DNA of 64,000 nucleotides from Bordetella petrii (lineage in GTDB: Bacteria; Pseudomonadota; Gammaproteobacteria; Burkholderiales; Burkholderiaceae_B). The stretch's first letter is position 1. Each line of letters begins with the position of its first letter. The stretch is from NCBI RefSeq assembly GCF_000067205.1, contig NC_010170.1:992001-1056000 (forward strand), in the 5' to 3' direction. This document shows positions 28,830 to 37,714 of the stretch, in pieces. The notes beneath the pieces were generated by a model, which was not told the origin of the DNA, did not search any database, and saw nothing but the letters and a program-made list of their open reading frames with translations. The translations under genes and the position numbers were made by a program.

Positions 28830-29630
28830 ATGGCTGCTTCCACTTCCCGCCGCATCGGCCTGATCATCGTGGGCGATGAAATCCTGTCCGGTCGCCGCCA
28901 GGACAAGCACTTCGCCAAAGTCGTCGAGCTGCTGGCCGCGCGCGGCCTGCAGCTGTCGCATGTCGAAATCCTGCCCGATGACCGCGCGGCGCTGACCGCG
29001 GCCCTGCGCCGCAGCTTTGCCTCCGGCGACATCGTGCTGTCGTGCGGCGGCATCGGCGCCACGCCCGACGACCACACCCGCCAGGCCGCCGCCGCCGCGC
29101 TCGATGTGCCGCTGCAATTGCATCCCGACGCCGAACAGGCCATCGTGCTGCGGGTGGCCGAGATGGTGGCCAAGGGGCAGGGCTCGCCCGACATGAGCAC
29201 GCCCGAGAACCAGCACCGCCTGCAGATGGGCATGTTCCCCGCCGGCAGCGAGATCGTGCCCAACCCCTACAACCGCATCCCGGGCTTTTTCATCCACGAT
29301 CACACCTTCGTGCCGGGTTTTCCGGTCATGGCCTGGCCCATGCTCGAATGGACGCTCGACACGCGCTACGCTGCCCTGCATCACCAGGTGGCGCACATCG
29401 AGCACTCATTCCTGGTGTTCGGCATGCCCGAATCGCGCATCGCGCCGGTGATGCAGGTCATCGAGCAACGTTGGGCCGCGGTGCGCGCTTTCAGCCTGCC
29501 CAGCGTGGGCGAGGCAGGCGGCCCGCCGCACATCGAATTGGGCGTCAAGGGCGACCCCGGTCCGGCCGCCGAGGCGCTGGCATTCCTGCAGCAAGAAGTG
29601 CAGCGGCTGGGCGGCCGGCTGGCCCCCTGA
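28830..29630 (+). CDS. CinA N-terminal/MoaB-like molybdopterin-binding domain protein
   Basis: 266-aa protein of the COG1058 type: GLIIVGDEILSGRRQDKH at the N-terminus and SCGGIGATPDDHTRQAAA, the MoCF-binding signature. It lacks the C-terminal nicotinamide amidase domain of full-length CinA, so it is the single-domain form, likely a nucleotide pyrophosphatase-type enzyme. Start at ATG 28830. Confidence 0.85.
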   Translation: MAASTSRRIGLIIVGDEILSGRRQDKHFAKVVELLAARGLQLSHVEILPDDRAALTAALRRSFASGDIVLSCGGIGATPDDHTRQAAAAALDVPLQLHPDAEQAIVLRVAEMVAKGQGSPDMSTPENQHRLQMGMFPAGSEIVPNPYNRIPGFFIHDHTFVPGFPVMAWPMLEWTLDTRYAALHHQVAHIEHSFLVFGMPESRIAPVMQVIEQRWAAVRAFSLPSVGEAGGPPHIELGVKGDPGPAAEALAFLQQEVQRLGGRLAP

Positions 29631-29787
29631 GCGCGGCCGCCGCGGGCGCCCGAGGGGGAAACGGGTTGCCAAATCGGCCGCAAGATTTCACAATACGGGA
29701 AATCAGCCTCATGGTGCGCCGCGGCATCCGTCGCCGCGCCGGGGGCGCACCTGTTACCCGCGTTAACCAACCATTGTGACTTCCACC

Positions 29788-30639
29788 ATGTCAGCCACCG
29801 CGCCGGGCTCGGACAGCGAGCATGCCCCGGGCCAGTCTCCTATTGCCATCCAGGTCATCGAACGCGCCATGCGCCTGCTCGACGCGCTGGCGGCCCACCC
29901 CGACCCGGTCACCCTGAAAGAGCTGTCCGCCACCACCGGGCTGCACGCGTCCACGGCGCATCGCATCCTTAACGACCTGGTCGTGGGCCGCTATGTCGAG
30001 CGCGTCGACAACGGCCTGTACCAGCTGGGCATGCGCCTGCTCGAACTCGGCTCGCTGGTGAAAGGGCGCCTGAACGTGCGCGAGGCCGCCATTTCGGCCA
30101 TGCGTTCGCTGCACAAGCTTACCGGCCAGACCATCAACCTGTCGGTGCAGCAGGGCGACGAAATCGTCTATATCGACCGAGCCTGGAGCGAGCGGTCGGG
30201 CATGCAGGTGGTGCGCGCCATCGGCGGACGGGCCCCGCTGCATCTCACGTCCACCGGCAAGCTGTTCCTGTCCACCATCGACAGCCGCCAGGTGCGCGCC
30301 TATGCGCTGCGCACCGGGCTGGCCGGACACACCCGCAACAGCCTTACCGATCTCGAACGCCTCGAGCGCGAGCTGGCCTTGGTGCGCCGGCACGGCTACG
30401 CGCGCGACAACGAAGAACTCGAAATGGGCGTGCGCTGCATCGCGGCCGGCATTTTCGACGACACCGGCAAGCTGGTGGCCGGCCTGTCGATCTCGGCGCC
30501 GTCCGAGCGCCTGCAAGACGAATGGATACAGGCCCTGGTGGAGGCGGCCCGCAATATTTCCGAAGCCCTGGGCTACGAGCCCACGGTTACCGCCAACCAC
30601 ACGGGCAAGGGCCTGGCGCCGCACGCGGTGCGCACGTAA
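29788..30639 (+). CDS. IclR-family transcriptional regulator
   Basis: 283-aa regulator with an N-terminal winged HTH (AIQVIERAMRLLDALAAHP ... LKELSATTGLHASTAHRIL) and a C-terminal effector domain (GRAPLHLTSTGKLFLS, CIAAGIFDDTGKLVAGLSIS). A GTG four codons upstream (29776) is an alternative start. It is convergent with the tctC-type gene downstream, which it might regulate; that link is positional only. Confidence 0.92.
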   Translation: MSATAPGSDSEHAPGQSPIAIQVIERAMRLLDALAAHPDPVTLKELSATTGLHASTAHRILNDLVVGRYVERVDNGLYQLGMRLLELGSLVKGRLNVREAAISAMRSLHKLTGQTINLSVQQGDEIVYIDRAWSERSGMQVVRAIGGRAPLHLTSTGKLFLSTIDSRQVRAYALRTGLAGHTRNSLTDLERLERELALVRRHGYARDNEELEMGVRCIAAGIFDDTGKLVAGLSISAPSERLQDEWIQALVEAARNISEALGYEPTVTANHTGKGLAPHAVRT

Positions 30640-30645
30640 TCCCCT

Positions 30646-30760
30646 CGGGCCAGGTTTCAGGCTCCGCAGGTGCCTGAAACCACATGTAGTCGCGGCAGCC
30701 GCTGCACGCTTCGGTGTCAGGCACCTGCGGAGCCATACACCTGGCGAGACCCGCCAAACC
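30646..30760. repeat. Palindromic intergenic repeat, same family as 21.6-22.0 kb
   Basis: GGCTCCGCAGGTGCC at 30660-30674 and its exact reverse complement at 30720-30734 form 15-bp arms around a 45-base loop. The same core GGCTCCGCAGGTGCC occurs in the repeat cluster near 21680 and 21899. Located directly after the IclR stop codon. Confidence 0.75.
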
Positions 30761-30789
30761 TGACACCGGGCGATCCGGCCGCTCTACAA

Positions 30790-30816
30790 TAAAAAACCCC
30801 TGGCAAGCCAGGGGTT
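30790..30816 (-). terminator. Rho-independent terminator of the tctC-type gene
   Basis: On the minus strand, AACCCCTGGC/GCCAGGGGTT (30795-30804 with 30807-30816, tight loop) is followed by TTTTTTATTG. It lies 30 bases beyond the stop of the binding-protein gene. Confidence 0.85.
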
Positions 30817-30846
30817 CCAGGGGCCCGAGGGCCGGTATTATTGGTT

Positions 30847-31824
30847 TTATTGTTTCGGTACGCCAGCCTTCTTGAACAGCTCGGCCCACTGCGGCACTTG
30901 CTGCTTGACCTTGGCTTCGAGCGCCTTGGGGTTGGCGTCGTCGTTCAGCACTTCGGCGCCCAGGCCCGCCATGCGTTCCTTGAACTTCGGATCGGCCAGG
31001 CCGGCCTGCAGGGCCTTGACCAGCTTGTCGACGACCGGCTGCGGCGTGCCCTTCGGTACCCACATGCCGTGCCAGATACCCACTTGGAAGCCCTTGAAGC
31101 CCGATTCGTCCATGGTGGGCAGGTCGGGCAGCGTGGGCACGCGCTTCAGGCTGGTGACGGCATAAGCCTTCACCTTGTGGCTGGTGATGTACTGGGTGGT
31201 GTTGGTGGTCTGGTCGCACAGCATGTCGACCTGCTTGCCCAGCAGGTCGTTCATGGCCGGGCCCGTACCCTTGTAGGGAACGGTCAGCAGATCGACGCCC
31301 AGGGCATCGACCAGCATGGTGCCGCACAGGTGGCTGGCGGCGCCGATGCCGGCGTTGGCCAGCGAAACCTTGTCTTTATTGGCCTTGACGTAGTCGACCA
31401 GCTCTTTGATGTTGTTGGGCGGGAAGTCTTCGCGGGCGATGATGGTCATGGGAACGTCGACCACCAGGCCCACCGGCTCGAAGCTGGTGAAGGGATCGTA
31501 GCCCGGGTTCTTGTACAGCGAGGCCGCCGTGGTGAAGCCCAGGTGCATCAGCAGCACGGTGTAGCCGTCGGGTTCGGCGCGCGCCACGAACGAGCTGCCG
31601 ATGGTGCCGCCCGCGCCGGTCTTGTTTTCGACCACGACGGACTGGCCCAGGGTGGGCCGCATGGCTTCGGCCAGCGACCGTGCCACGTTGTCGGTGGGGC
31701 CGCCCGCCGAGAACGGGACAACCATGTTGATGGCCCGTTCCGGATATTCAGCGTGGACAGCGCCGGCTGCGAGCAGGGCGCCGGCGGCCAGCAATGCCGA
31801 AAGCGTACGGGGGATGAATGTCAT
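30847..31824 (-). CDS. Tripartite tricarboxylate transporter (Bug/TctC) substrate-binding protein
   Basis: Periplasmic solute receptor of 325 aa. Signal peptide cleaved after VHA (residue 25); mature start EYPERAINMVVPFSAGGPTDNVAR is the classic Bug N-terminus, and the ligand loop GTGPAMNDLLGKQVDM is present. Bordetella genomes carry very many of these orphan receptors. No TctA/TctB membrane genes are adjacent, so the substrate is unknown. Confidence 0.92.
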   Translation of the reverse strand: MTFIPRTLSALLAAGALLAAGAVHAEYPERAINMVVPFSAGGPTDNVARSLAEAMRPTLGQSVVVENKTGAGGTIGSSFVARAEPDGYTVLLMHLGFTTAASLYKNPGYDPFTSFEPVGLVVDVPMTIIAREDFPPNNIKELVDYVKANKDKVSLANAGIGAASHLCGTMLVDALGVDLLTVPYKGTGPAMNDLLGKQVDMLCDQTTNTTQYITSHKVKAYAVTSLKRVPTLPDLPTMDESGFKGFQVGIWHGMWVPKGTPQPVVDKLVKALQAGLADPKFKERMAGLGAEVLNDDANPKALEAKVKQQVPQWAELFKKAGVPKQ

Positions 31825-32153
31825 GAGGTCTCCTGTGCCGCAGGGTGCGCGGCGGTGTTTTCACTTGGGCTGATGAGCCTTTCTTGGAGTGTCATCAGCT
31901 GGCAGCCAGTGTAGAAAACAAATAGGGGGTCCGTCACCGGGTATTTCCCCCGATCCTGCGGCGGCGCAAATCTGTAATTGTTGCGACGCGTCAAAAATGC
32001 TTGACAGGTGGCTCCAGGCCCGTAAAATGTGGTTTGTGCAGTGCAACAAACGCGCCGGCGACAGCTTGCAATACCCGCTCCCGGGCCGTTTGCACCCCTT
32101 AGCGAAGCATCATTATCTGCCGGCACGCCCCCGGCCCACTACCGGAGATCTAC
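31825..32153. other. Divergent intergenic region tctC-type gene / phaP
   Basis: 329 bases without a gene. It holds the phaP promoter (32001-32028) and an AT-rich stretch with TGCAGTGCAACAA just after the -10, which could be a regulator site. I see no clear promoter for the minus-strand gene. Confidence 0.5.
32001..32028 (+). promoter_or_regulatory. Promoter for phaP (TTGACA-16-TAAAAT)
   Basis: -35 TTGACA at 32001-32006 (perfect consensus), 16-base spacer, -10 TAAAAT at 32023-32028. The following GTGCAGTGCAACAA (near 32036) is palindromic in part and placed over the likely start site, a position expected of a PhaR-type repressor site; this last point is inference. Confidence 0.7.
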
Positions 32154-32729
32154 ATGACCGCCATTCCGCAACAAGTTCTGGATCGCCAGAAATCCGCCCT
32201 GAATACCCTGGCTGCCACCCAGGCCACCCTGTTCGCCGGCTTCGAAAAGCTGGTCGACCTGAACCTGAAGGTGGTCAAGGCGACGCTGGACGAAGTCGCC
32301 CAGACCTCGCAGCAGGCCATTGCCGTCAAAGACCCGCAGGAAGCCGCCGCGTTCGCCACCGCCCTGGTGCAGCCGGGCGCCGAAAAGGCCCTGGCCTACG
32401 GCAAGCATGTGTATGACATCGTCGCCGGCGTGCAAGGCGAACTGGCCAAGCTGGCCGAAGCCCAGATCGCCGAAGGCCAGCAGCAAGTGGCCGACGCCGT
32501 CGAACAGTTTTCGAAAAGCGCCCCCACTGGCTCGGAAAGCGCCGTGGCGCTGCTGAAGTCGTCGCTGGCCACCGCCAACGGCGCCTACGAATCGCTGACC
32601 AAGGCCGCCAAGCAGGCTGCTGAAGTCGCCGAGTCGAACCTGAACGCCGCCGCGAACGCCACGTTCAAGGCCGCCACCGACGCTGCCGAGGCCGCCACCA
32701 AGGCGCCGCGCAGCCGCCGCGCAGCCTGA
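32154..32729 (+). CDS. phaP: Phasin (PHA granule surface protein)
   Basis: 191-aa amphipathic helical protein coating polyhydroxyalkanoate granules. The phasin_2 pattern is clear: QQVLDRQKSALNTLAATQATLFAGFEKLVDLNLKVVKATLDE, then long Ala/Lys/Glu helices and a basic C-terminus (PRSRRAA). GGAG precedes the ATG by 8 bases, and a strong promoter and terminator flank it, in line with high expression. Confidence 0.93.
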   Translation: MTAIPQQVLDRQKSALNTLAATQATLFAGFEKLVDLNLKVVKATLDEVAQTSQQAIAVKDPQEAAAFATALVQPGAEKALAYGKHVYDIVAGVQGELAKLAEAQIAEGQQQVADAVEQFSKSAPTGSESAVALLKSSLATANGAYESLTKAAKQAAEVAESNLNAAANATFKAATDAAEAATKAPRSRRAA

Positions 32730-32800
32730 TATGGCTGGCCGGGGCTGTTGCCGCCGGCCAGACTGTAGTACTGTTGAGTGACAGAGCAGAGCTGGAATTA

Positions 32801-32825
32801 GCCACCCCCCGGGGTGGCTTTTTTT
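32801..32825 (+). terminator. Rho-independent terminator of phaP
   Basis: GCCACCCC/GGGGTGGC (32801-32808 with 32811-32818) followed by seven T at 32819-32825. It abuts the pyrD stop codon of the opposite strand. Confidence 0.9.
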
Positions 32826-33873
32826 ATTTGCCGGCTGCTTTGATAGCGCTGGCGCATTCGCCTACCAGCGCCGGCCCGCGGTAGATCAGCCCGGTATACA
32901 GCTGCACCGCGTTGGCGCCCGCATCGATTTTCTCGCGGGCCTGGCGGCCTGACAGAATGCCGCCCACCCCGATGATGGCCGCGCCAGGCCCCATGCGCTG
33001 GCGCAGGCGGGCGATGACGGCCAGCGACAGCGCATGCACCGGCGCGCCCGACAGGCCGCCGGCCTCGTTGGCATGGGGCTGCCCGGCCACGGCATCGCGC
33101 GACAGGGTGGTGTTGGTGGCAATGACCCCATCGACGCCGTAGCGCGGCAGGATGTCGGCGATGGCGTCGATCTGCGCTTCGCTCAGGTCGGGGGCGATTT
33201 TCACGGCCAGCGGCACGTGGCGCTGGTGGCGGTCGGCCAGTTCGGCGCGCTTGTCGCGCAATTGCGCCAGCAGCGCCGACAATTCATCGCCGCCCTGCAG
33301 GGCGCGCAGGTTCTGCGTGTTGGGCGACGAAATATTCACGGTGACGTAATCGGCGTGCGGGTACACGCCTTCCAGCCCCAGCAGGTAGTCGTCGGCCGCG
33401 CGCTCGATAGGAGTGTCGGCATTTTTGCCGATATTCAGCCCCAGCACGCCGCCTTGCGCGCGCCACTGGCTGCGCTGCACATTGGCGATGAAGGCGTCCA
33501 GGCCCTGGTTGTTGAAGCCCAGGCGGTTGATCAGCGCCTGGGCGCGCGGCAGGCGGAACATGCGGGGCTTGGGGTTGCCCGGCTGCGCCCGCGGCGTAAC
33601 GGTGCCGACTTCGACGAATCCGAAGCCCAGGTTGCCCAGGGCGTCGATATAGGCGCCGTTCTTGTCCAGGCCGGCGGCCAGCCCCACGGGGTTGTCCAAC
33701 GCCAGCCCCATCAGGGTGGCGGGCGCCTGCGGGCGCGTGCGCAGCAGCCTGCGGGTGGCCCCGCAATCGTAGGCGCGTTGCAGGCCGGCCAGCGTGACTT
33801 CATGGGCGGTTTCCGCGTCCATGGCGAACAGGGCCGGGCGCGCGAGGGGGTAGGCTTGGAACAGGATGGACAT
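32824..33873 (-). CDS. pyrD: Dihydroorotate dehydrogenase (quinone), class 2
   Basis: FMN enzyme oxidising dihydroorotate in pyrimidine synthesis with quinone as acceptor at the membrane. 349 aa from the ATG at 33873 ([15 protein letters not shown]); the N-terminal helices are the membrane-association segment of class 2. Motifs: [34 protein letters not shown], and [12 protein letters not shown] carrying the catalytic serine. Confidence 0.95.
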
Positions 33874-33912
33874 GGGGCGCAATTGTAGCCAGTTTGCGCC
33901 GCCGCGAGCGGG

Positions 33913-34647
33913 TCAGAGCGTGCCGGGCGGCGGTGCTTGCCAGGCGCCGTCCAGGTACAGCTGCAACGGCTTGAAGCCTGACTTGTAGGCCATCTTGCGG
34001 CTGTCGCGGATCCAGTAGCCCAGGTACAGCCAGGGCAGGTCCAGGGTGCGGCACTGCTCGATCTGCCACAACACGTTGTAGGTGCCCAGGCTGCCGCGTG
34101 CGGCGGGGTCATAGAACGTGTACACCGAGGACAGGCCGTCGTCGAGCACGTCAATGATCGACACCATGGCCAGCGTGCCTTCGGCATCGCGGAATTCGAC
34201 CAGGCGCGTGTTGACCCGGCTGGTAAGCAGGAACTGGGCGTACTGCGTGCGGCTGTCGTCGTCCATGCCGCCGCCGGGGTGGCGGCCCTGCTGGTAGCGG
34301 GTGTACAGGTCGTAGTGTTCGGGTGACCAGGCCAGCTCCGCCACGAAGGCGCGCAGTCCCTGGTGTCCCCGCCATGCGCGCCGCTGGCTGCGGTTGGGCG
34401 CGAAACGAGCCGTGTCCACGCGCACCGGCACACAGGCCCGGCAATTGTCGCAATGGGGCCGGTAGGTAAACAGCCCGCTGCGCCGGAACCCCTGTTCCAC
34501 CAATTGCGAGTACGCGCCCGCGTTGATCAGGTGCCCCGGCGCGGCTACCTGCGACCGCGCCTGCTGCCCGGGCAGATAGCTGCACGGGTAGGGCGCAGTG
34601 GAATAAAACTGCAGGGTGGCGAAAGGAAGTTCTTTGAGCTGGCTCAT
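33913..34647 (-). CDS. bpt: Aspartate/glutamate leucyltransferase (Bpt/Ate1-like)
   Basis: Attaches Leu to N-terminal Asp/Glu, marking proteins for ClpAP. 244 aa with N-terminal FYSTAPYPCSYLPGQQARSQV, the Cys pair in CDNCRACVPVRV and the GNAT-like C-terminal part SSVYTFYDPAARGSLGTYN. It lies downstream of aat, giving adjacent genes for both N-degron pathways. Confidence 0.93.
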   Translation of the reverse strand: MSQLKELPFATLQFYSTAPYPCSYLPGQQARSQVAAPGHLINAGAYSQLVEQGFRRSGLFTYRPHCDNCRACVPVRVDTARFAPNRSQRRAWRGHQGLRAFVAELAWSPEHYDLYTRYQQGRHPGGGMDDDSRTQYAQFLLTSRVNTRLVEFRDAEGTLAMVSIIDVLDDGLSSVYTFYDPAARGSLGTYNVLWQIEQCRTLDLPWLYLGYWIRDSRKMAYKSGFKPLQLYLDGAWQAPPPGTL

Positions 34648-34707
34648 GGGCGGCTCGCCAGGGAATCGGGCCCGGCGGACATGGCTACATCTTAACGCCG
34701 AAGCGGG

Positions 34708-35469
34708 TCAGTACAGCAAGGTCGACACCGGGGCGGGGTGCAGACTGCCCTGGCTGTCCAGGCGCCCCGACTGCCAGGCGGGCGCAGGCCCGGCGATTGC
34801 CTGGCGAATGTGTTCGACGAAGCGGGCGCGCGGCACCGGCCGAGCGCCCAGGCTGGCCAGGTGGCGCGTCTGTTGCTGGCAGTCGATCCATTCGACGCCG
34901 GCCCGCCGCAGGAACGCCACCAGATAGGCCAGCGCGACTTTCGAGGCATCGGGCACGCGGGTGAACATCGATTCGCCGAAGAACATGCGGCCCAGGCTGA
35001 TGCCGTACAGGCCGCCCGCCAGTTCGCCGTCGATCCAGGTTTCGACGCTGTGCGCCACGCCCGCCGCGTGCCATGCGCGGTAGGCCTGCTGCATGTCCGC
35101 GGTGATCCAGGTACCGGCCTGCCCGTCGCGCGGCGCGGCGCACTGCGCCACCACGGCGTCGAACTCGGTGTCGACGCGCACCTGCACGCGCGGCAGCAGC
35201 GCGGATTCTTCGCGCGCGATCTGGCGTAGAAGCTTGCGCAGCGAATGCGACGGCGCGAAATCGGCGCACGCCAGCACCATGCGCGGATCGGGGCTCCACC
35301 ACAGAATGGGCTCGCCTTCGCTGTACCACGGAAAAATGCCGTTGGAATATGCGGCGGTCAGGCGTTCCAGCGACAAGTCGGCGCCCGCCGCCAGCAGGCC
35401 TGCCGGGTCGGACAGAGCATGCTCGACCGGTGGGAATGGCGTGTCGGGGGATAACCAGGGCAGCTTCAA
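34708..35469 (-). CDS. aat: Leucyl/phenylalanyl-tRNA-protein transferase
   Basis: Adds Leu/Phe to N-terminal Arg/Lys of proteins. 253 aa with FPPVEHALSDPAGLLAAGADLS, YSNGIFPWYSEGEPILWWSPDPRMVL and GGLYGISLGRMFFGESMF, all diagnostic. Starts 3 bases after the Nudix gene ends; aat-bpt-pyrD are consecutive on this strand. Confidence 0.96.
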   Translation of the reverse strand: MKLPWLSPDTPFPPVEHALSDPAGLLAAGADLSLERLTAAYSNGIFPWYSEGEPILWWSPDPRMVLACADFAPSHSLRKLLRQIAREESALLPRVQVRVDTEFDAVVAQCAAPRDGQAGTWITADMQQAYRAWHAAGVAHSVETWIDGELAGGLYGISLGRMFFGESMFTRVPDASKVALAYLVAFLRRAGVEWIDCQQQTRHLASLGARPVPRARFVEHIRQAIAGPAPAWQSGRLDSQGSLHPAPVSTLLY

Positions 35470-35471
35470 GA

Positions 35472-36053
35472 TCAGCGATGCGATTCGAGGGTGTATCGAT
35501 GGGTGCCGAAGCTGCCGCGGCGGCGGTCTTCCAGGAACTGTTTCAGGGTGGTGGCTACCGTGCGGAACGACAGGTCTTCCCAGGGGATGTCGGCTTCGTC
35601 GTAGTAGCGCGCCTCCAGGCTTTCCGGGCCGGGGTCAAGCTCGGGATCCAGCGCGCGGGCCAGATAGAACAGGTGAACCTGCTCTATCTGCGGCACGTCG
35701 ATGATCGTGAACAACGGACCCAGCTCGATGCGCGCGCCCGATTCTTCCAGGGTTTCGCGCGCCGCGCCTTGCGCGGTGCTTTCCCCGAGCTCCATGAAGC
35801 CTGCCGGCAGGGTCCAGGTGTCGTAGCGAGGTTCGATGGCGCGCCGGCACAGCAGGATGCGGTTTTCCCAGACGGGCACCGTGCCTACTACCATGCGCGG
35901 ATTCTGGTAGTGGATGGCGCCGCAGTGGTCGCATATGTCGCGTTCGCGATTGTCGCCATCCGGCACCCGGCGGTTGATGGGGGAGCCGCACTGGCTGCAG
36001 AAGCGTGCCCGGCGCGGGGCTGGGAAATACGTCGGAGGCGATTGGGCGGTCAT
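35472..36053 (-). CDS. Nudix hydrolase with N-terminal zinc ribbon
   Basis: 193-aa pyrophosphatase. Residues 18-45 carry two CxxC pairs (FCSQCG, ICDHCG) forming a zinc ribbon; the Nudix box is GFMELGESTAQGAARETLEESG (about 85-106). Similar to NADH pyrophosphatase-like and Nudix zinc-ribbon proteins; the substrate is not determinable. Directly upstream of aat. Confidence 0.88.
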   Translation of the reverse strand: MTAQSPPTYFPAPRRARFCSQCGSPINRRVPDGDNRERDICDHCGAIHYQNPRMVVGTVPVWENRILLCRRAIEPRYDTWTLPAGFMELGESTAQGAARETLEESGARIELGPLFTIIDVPQIEQVHLFYLARALDPELDPGPESLEARYYDEADIPWEDLSFRTVATTLKQFLEDRRRGSFGTHRYTLESHR

Positions 36054-36098
36054 GCCGTCGATTCTAACGGCAGTCGGGCCGCCTGTTGCGCGGCGCGT

Positions 36099-36686
36099 TC
36101 AGGCGCGCGGGTTGGCCACGAACGCCAGGCGGGCGGGAATGTCGGCTTGCGCGACGTCGAGATACAGCGGGGCGGGAGCCGCCAGGGCGGGGTGCGAAAC
36201 CGATATGCCCGCGGCGGCCGATTCCAGCGCATCGGCCAGCGGCCGGCCCTGCACATCGCGCAACGAGTCGAGCAGCGCGGGCAGTTCGCGGCCTTCGACC
36301 ATGGCTGGCCCCGCATCGGTCTGCGCGTACAGGCGCCCCGTGTCGTCCAGCAGCCAGGCTGTCACCGCCCGCACCGTCCGGCCGGTATGCGTGACCAGGC
36401 CGACGCCGTCGTCGGCGCGGCGCAGCAGGAACGGCGCGGCATCCAGGCGCACGTACACGCGCTGCGGGCCGTTCTGGAAAAACCAGCGGCCTGCGTCGTC
36501 ATGATCGTAATTGCGGCCGATGAAGTCCAGGATCTGGGTGTTCTCGATGGATTCGCCAGGCCCGCCGCCGGTGGCGTCGCCCACAGGATGCAGGCGCCAG
36601 CGCCCGCGTTCGTCCAGCGACAGCCAGCCGTACACGGCGGGTACATCGGGCCATTTGGCCAGGGCGGCTCTGACGGAGGAATCCAT
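36099..36686 (-). CDS. Conserved hypothetical protein of Burkholderiales type
   Basis: 195-aa soluble protein without signal peptide or membrane helix. N-terminal WPDVPAVYGWLSLDERGRWRLHP followed by beta-rich sequence (RVYVRLDAAPFLLRR). It lies 45 bases upstream of the Nudix-aat set, same strand. I recognise a widespread Burkholderiales hypothetical family but no function. Confidence 0.7.
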   Translation of the reverse strand: MDSSVRAALAKWPDVPAVYGWLSLDERGRWRLHPVGDATGGGPGESIENTQILDFIGRNYDHDDAGRWFFQNGPQRVYVRLDAAPFLLRRADDGVGLVTHTGRTVRAVTAWLLDDTGRLYAQTDAGPAMVEGRELPALLDSLRDVQGRPLADALESAAAGISVSHPALAAPAPLYLDVAQADIPARLAFVANPRA

Positions 36687-36769
36687 GGGTAAGCGGCAAG
36701 ATGCCGCGGGCCGGCGGCCCGCGTTCGTCTCGCCATTTAACCAGAATGCCCGCGCGCCGGGCGCATGCG

Positions 36770-37501
36770 CTACACGCTGGCGGCAGCTTCGCGCGCCATG
36801 GCGGGCCAGCCTAGCGTCGCGCCGCGCGAGATGGCGGCATAGACGGCTTCGGTGCGATTGTGCACGTGCAGGCGCTGGTACACGGTTTCCGCGTGCACCT
36901 TGGCTGTGGTGACGGCAATGTTCAGGTCGCGCCCGATCGCTTTCAATGTATAGCCGCGCGCCAGCAGCACCAGCACTTCATACTGGCGCGGGGTCAGCCC
37001 CAGCGCCTGGCTTTCATGGTGCAGGAAGTGAAGCTCGCGCGGCGCCGGACCGGCCGCGTCGGTATCGGCCGTAGGCTGGCAGGGCGCCTCGAGGTGTTCG
37101 GCCACACGCTTGCCGATGCCTTGCGCGGGAAAGAACATGCCGCCGGCCAGCACCAGTCTGATCGACGCCTGCAGCATTTCGGCGGGGGCATCGGTGGGCA
37201 CGCACCCCACGACGCCGGCCGGCAGGCCGTTGGCCCAAGGCGCGACCCCTCGGCTGCTGACCAGCAGCAGAATGGCCTTGGGCATGTACGTCAGCCTGGC
37301 CATGGTCACGGCCTGGTGCACGTCGTCCAGATCCAGCACGGACAGCAGCATCAATTCATATCCCTGTTCGCGCCACGGCTCGACAGGCATGTCGAGGTAG
37401 GCGGAACCGTCAATGCGCCAGCCGGGTGCGGCCTGCGCAGTGGCCTGGAGAATGCCCTGCCGTATCCACGGCCGTGATTCGATGACGATGATGGTCGACA
37501 C
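36770..37501 (-). CDS. LuxR-family regulator with degenerate receiver-like domain
   Basis: 243-aa regulator. The C-terminal LuxR HTH is LGLTPRQYEVLVLLARGYTLKAIGRDLNIAVTTAKVHAETVYQRLHVHNRTEAV. The N-terminal half looks receiver-like (MSTIIVIESRPWIRQGI) but lacks the usual acidic pair, having E-S-R in its place, so phosphorylation is doubtful. No sensor kinase is adjacent. It starts the AT-richer cluster with an AraC-type regulator and secreted proteins. Confidence 0.85.
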   Translation of the reverse strand: MSTIIVIESRPWIRQGILQATAQAAPGWRIDGSAYLDMPVEPWREQGYELMLLSVLDLDDVHQAVTMARLTYMPKAILLLVSSRGVAPWANGLPAGVVGCVPTDAPAEMLQASIRLVLAGGMFFPAQGIGKRVAEHLEAPCQPTADTDAAGPAPRELHFLHHESQALGLTPRQYEVLVLLARGYTLKAIGRDLNIAVTTAKVHAETVYQRLHVHNRTEAVYAAISRGATLGWPAMAREAAASV

Positions 37502-37714
37502 GTTTGCTTCTCCCTTGATGATCGCAATGCCCTGTTTGTAGTTGTTGCTTGGGGCGCGTCAGAAGCGGTGACGATGGACGAAACCGGCGGCAGGCATGAC
37601 TGCCTGCCCCGGGATGGCCGGGAACCCATGTTGCCGGCTTGTGAAAAAATTTAACTTGAAATAATAGAATTAGCAATAGATTTGCTACATAATAATATCA
37701 ATTATCATTAATAA

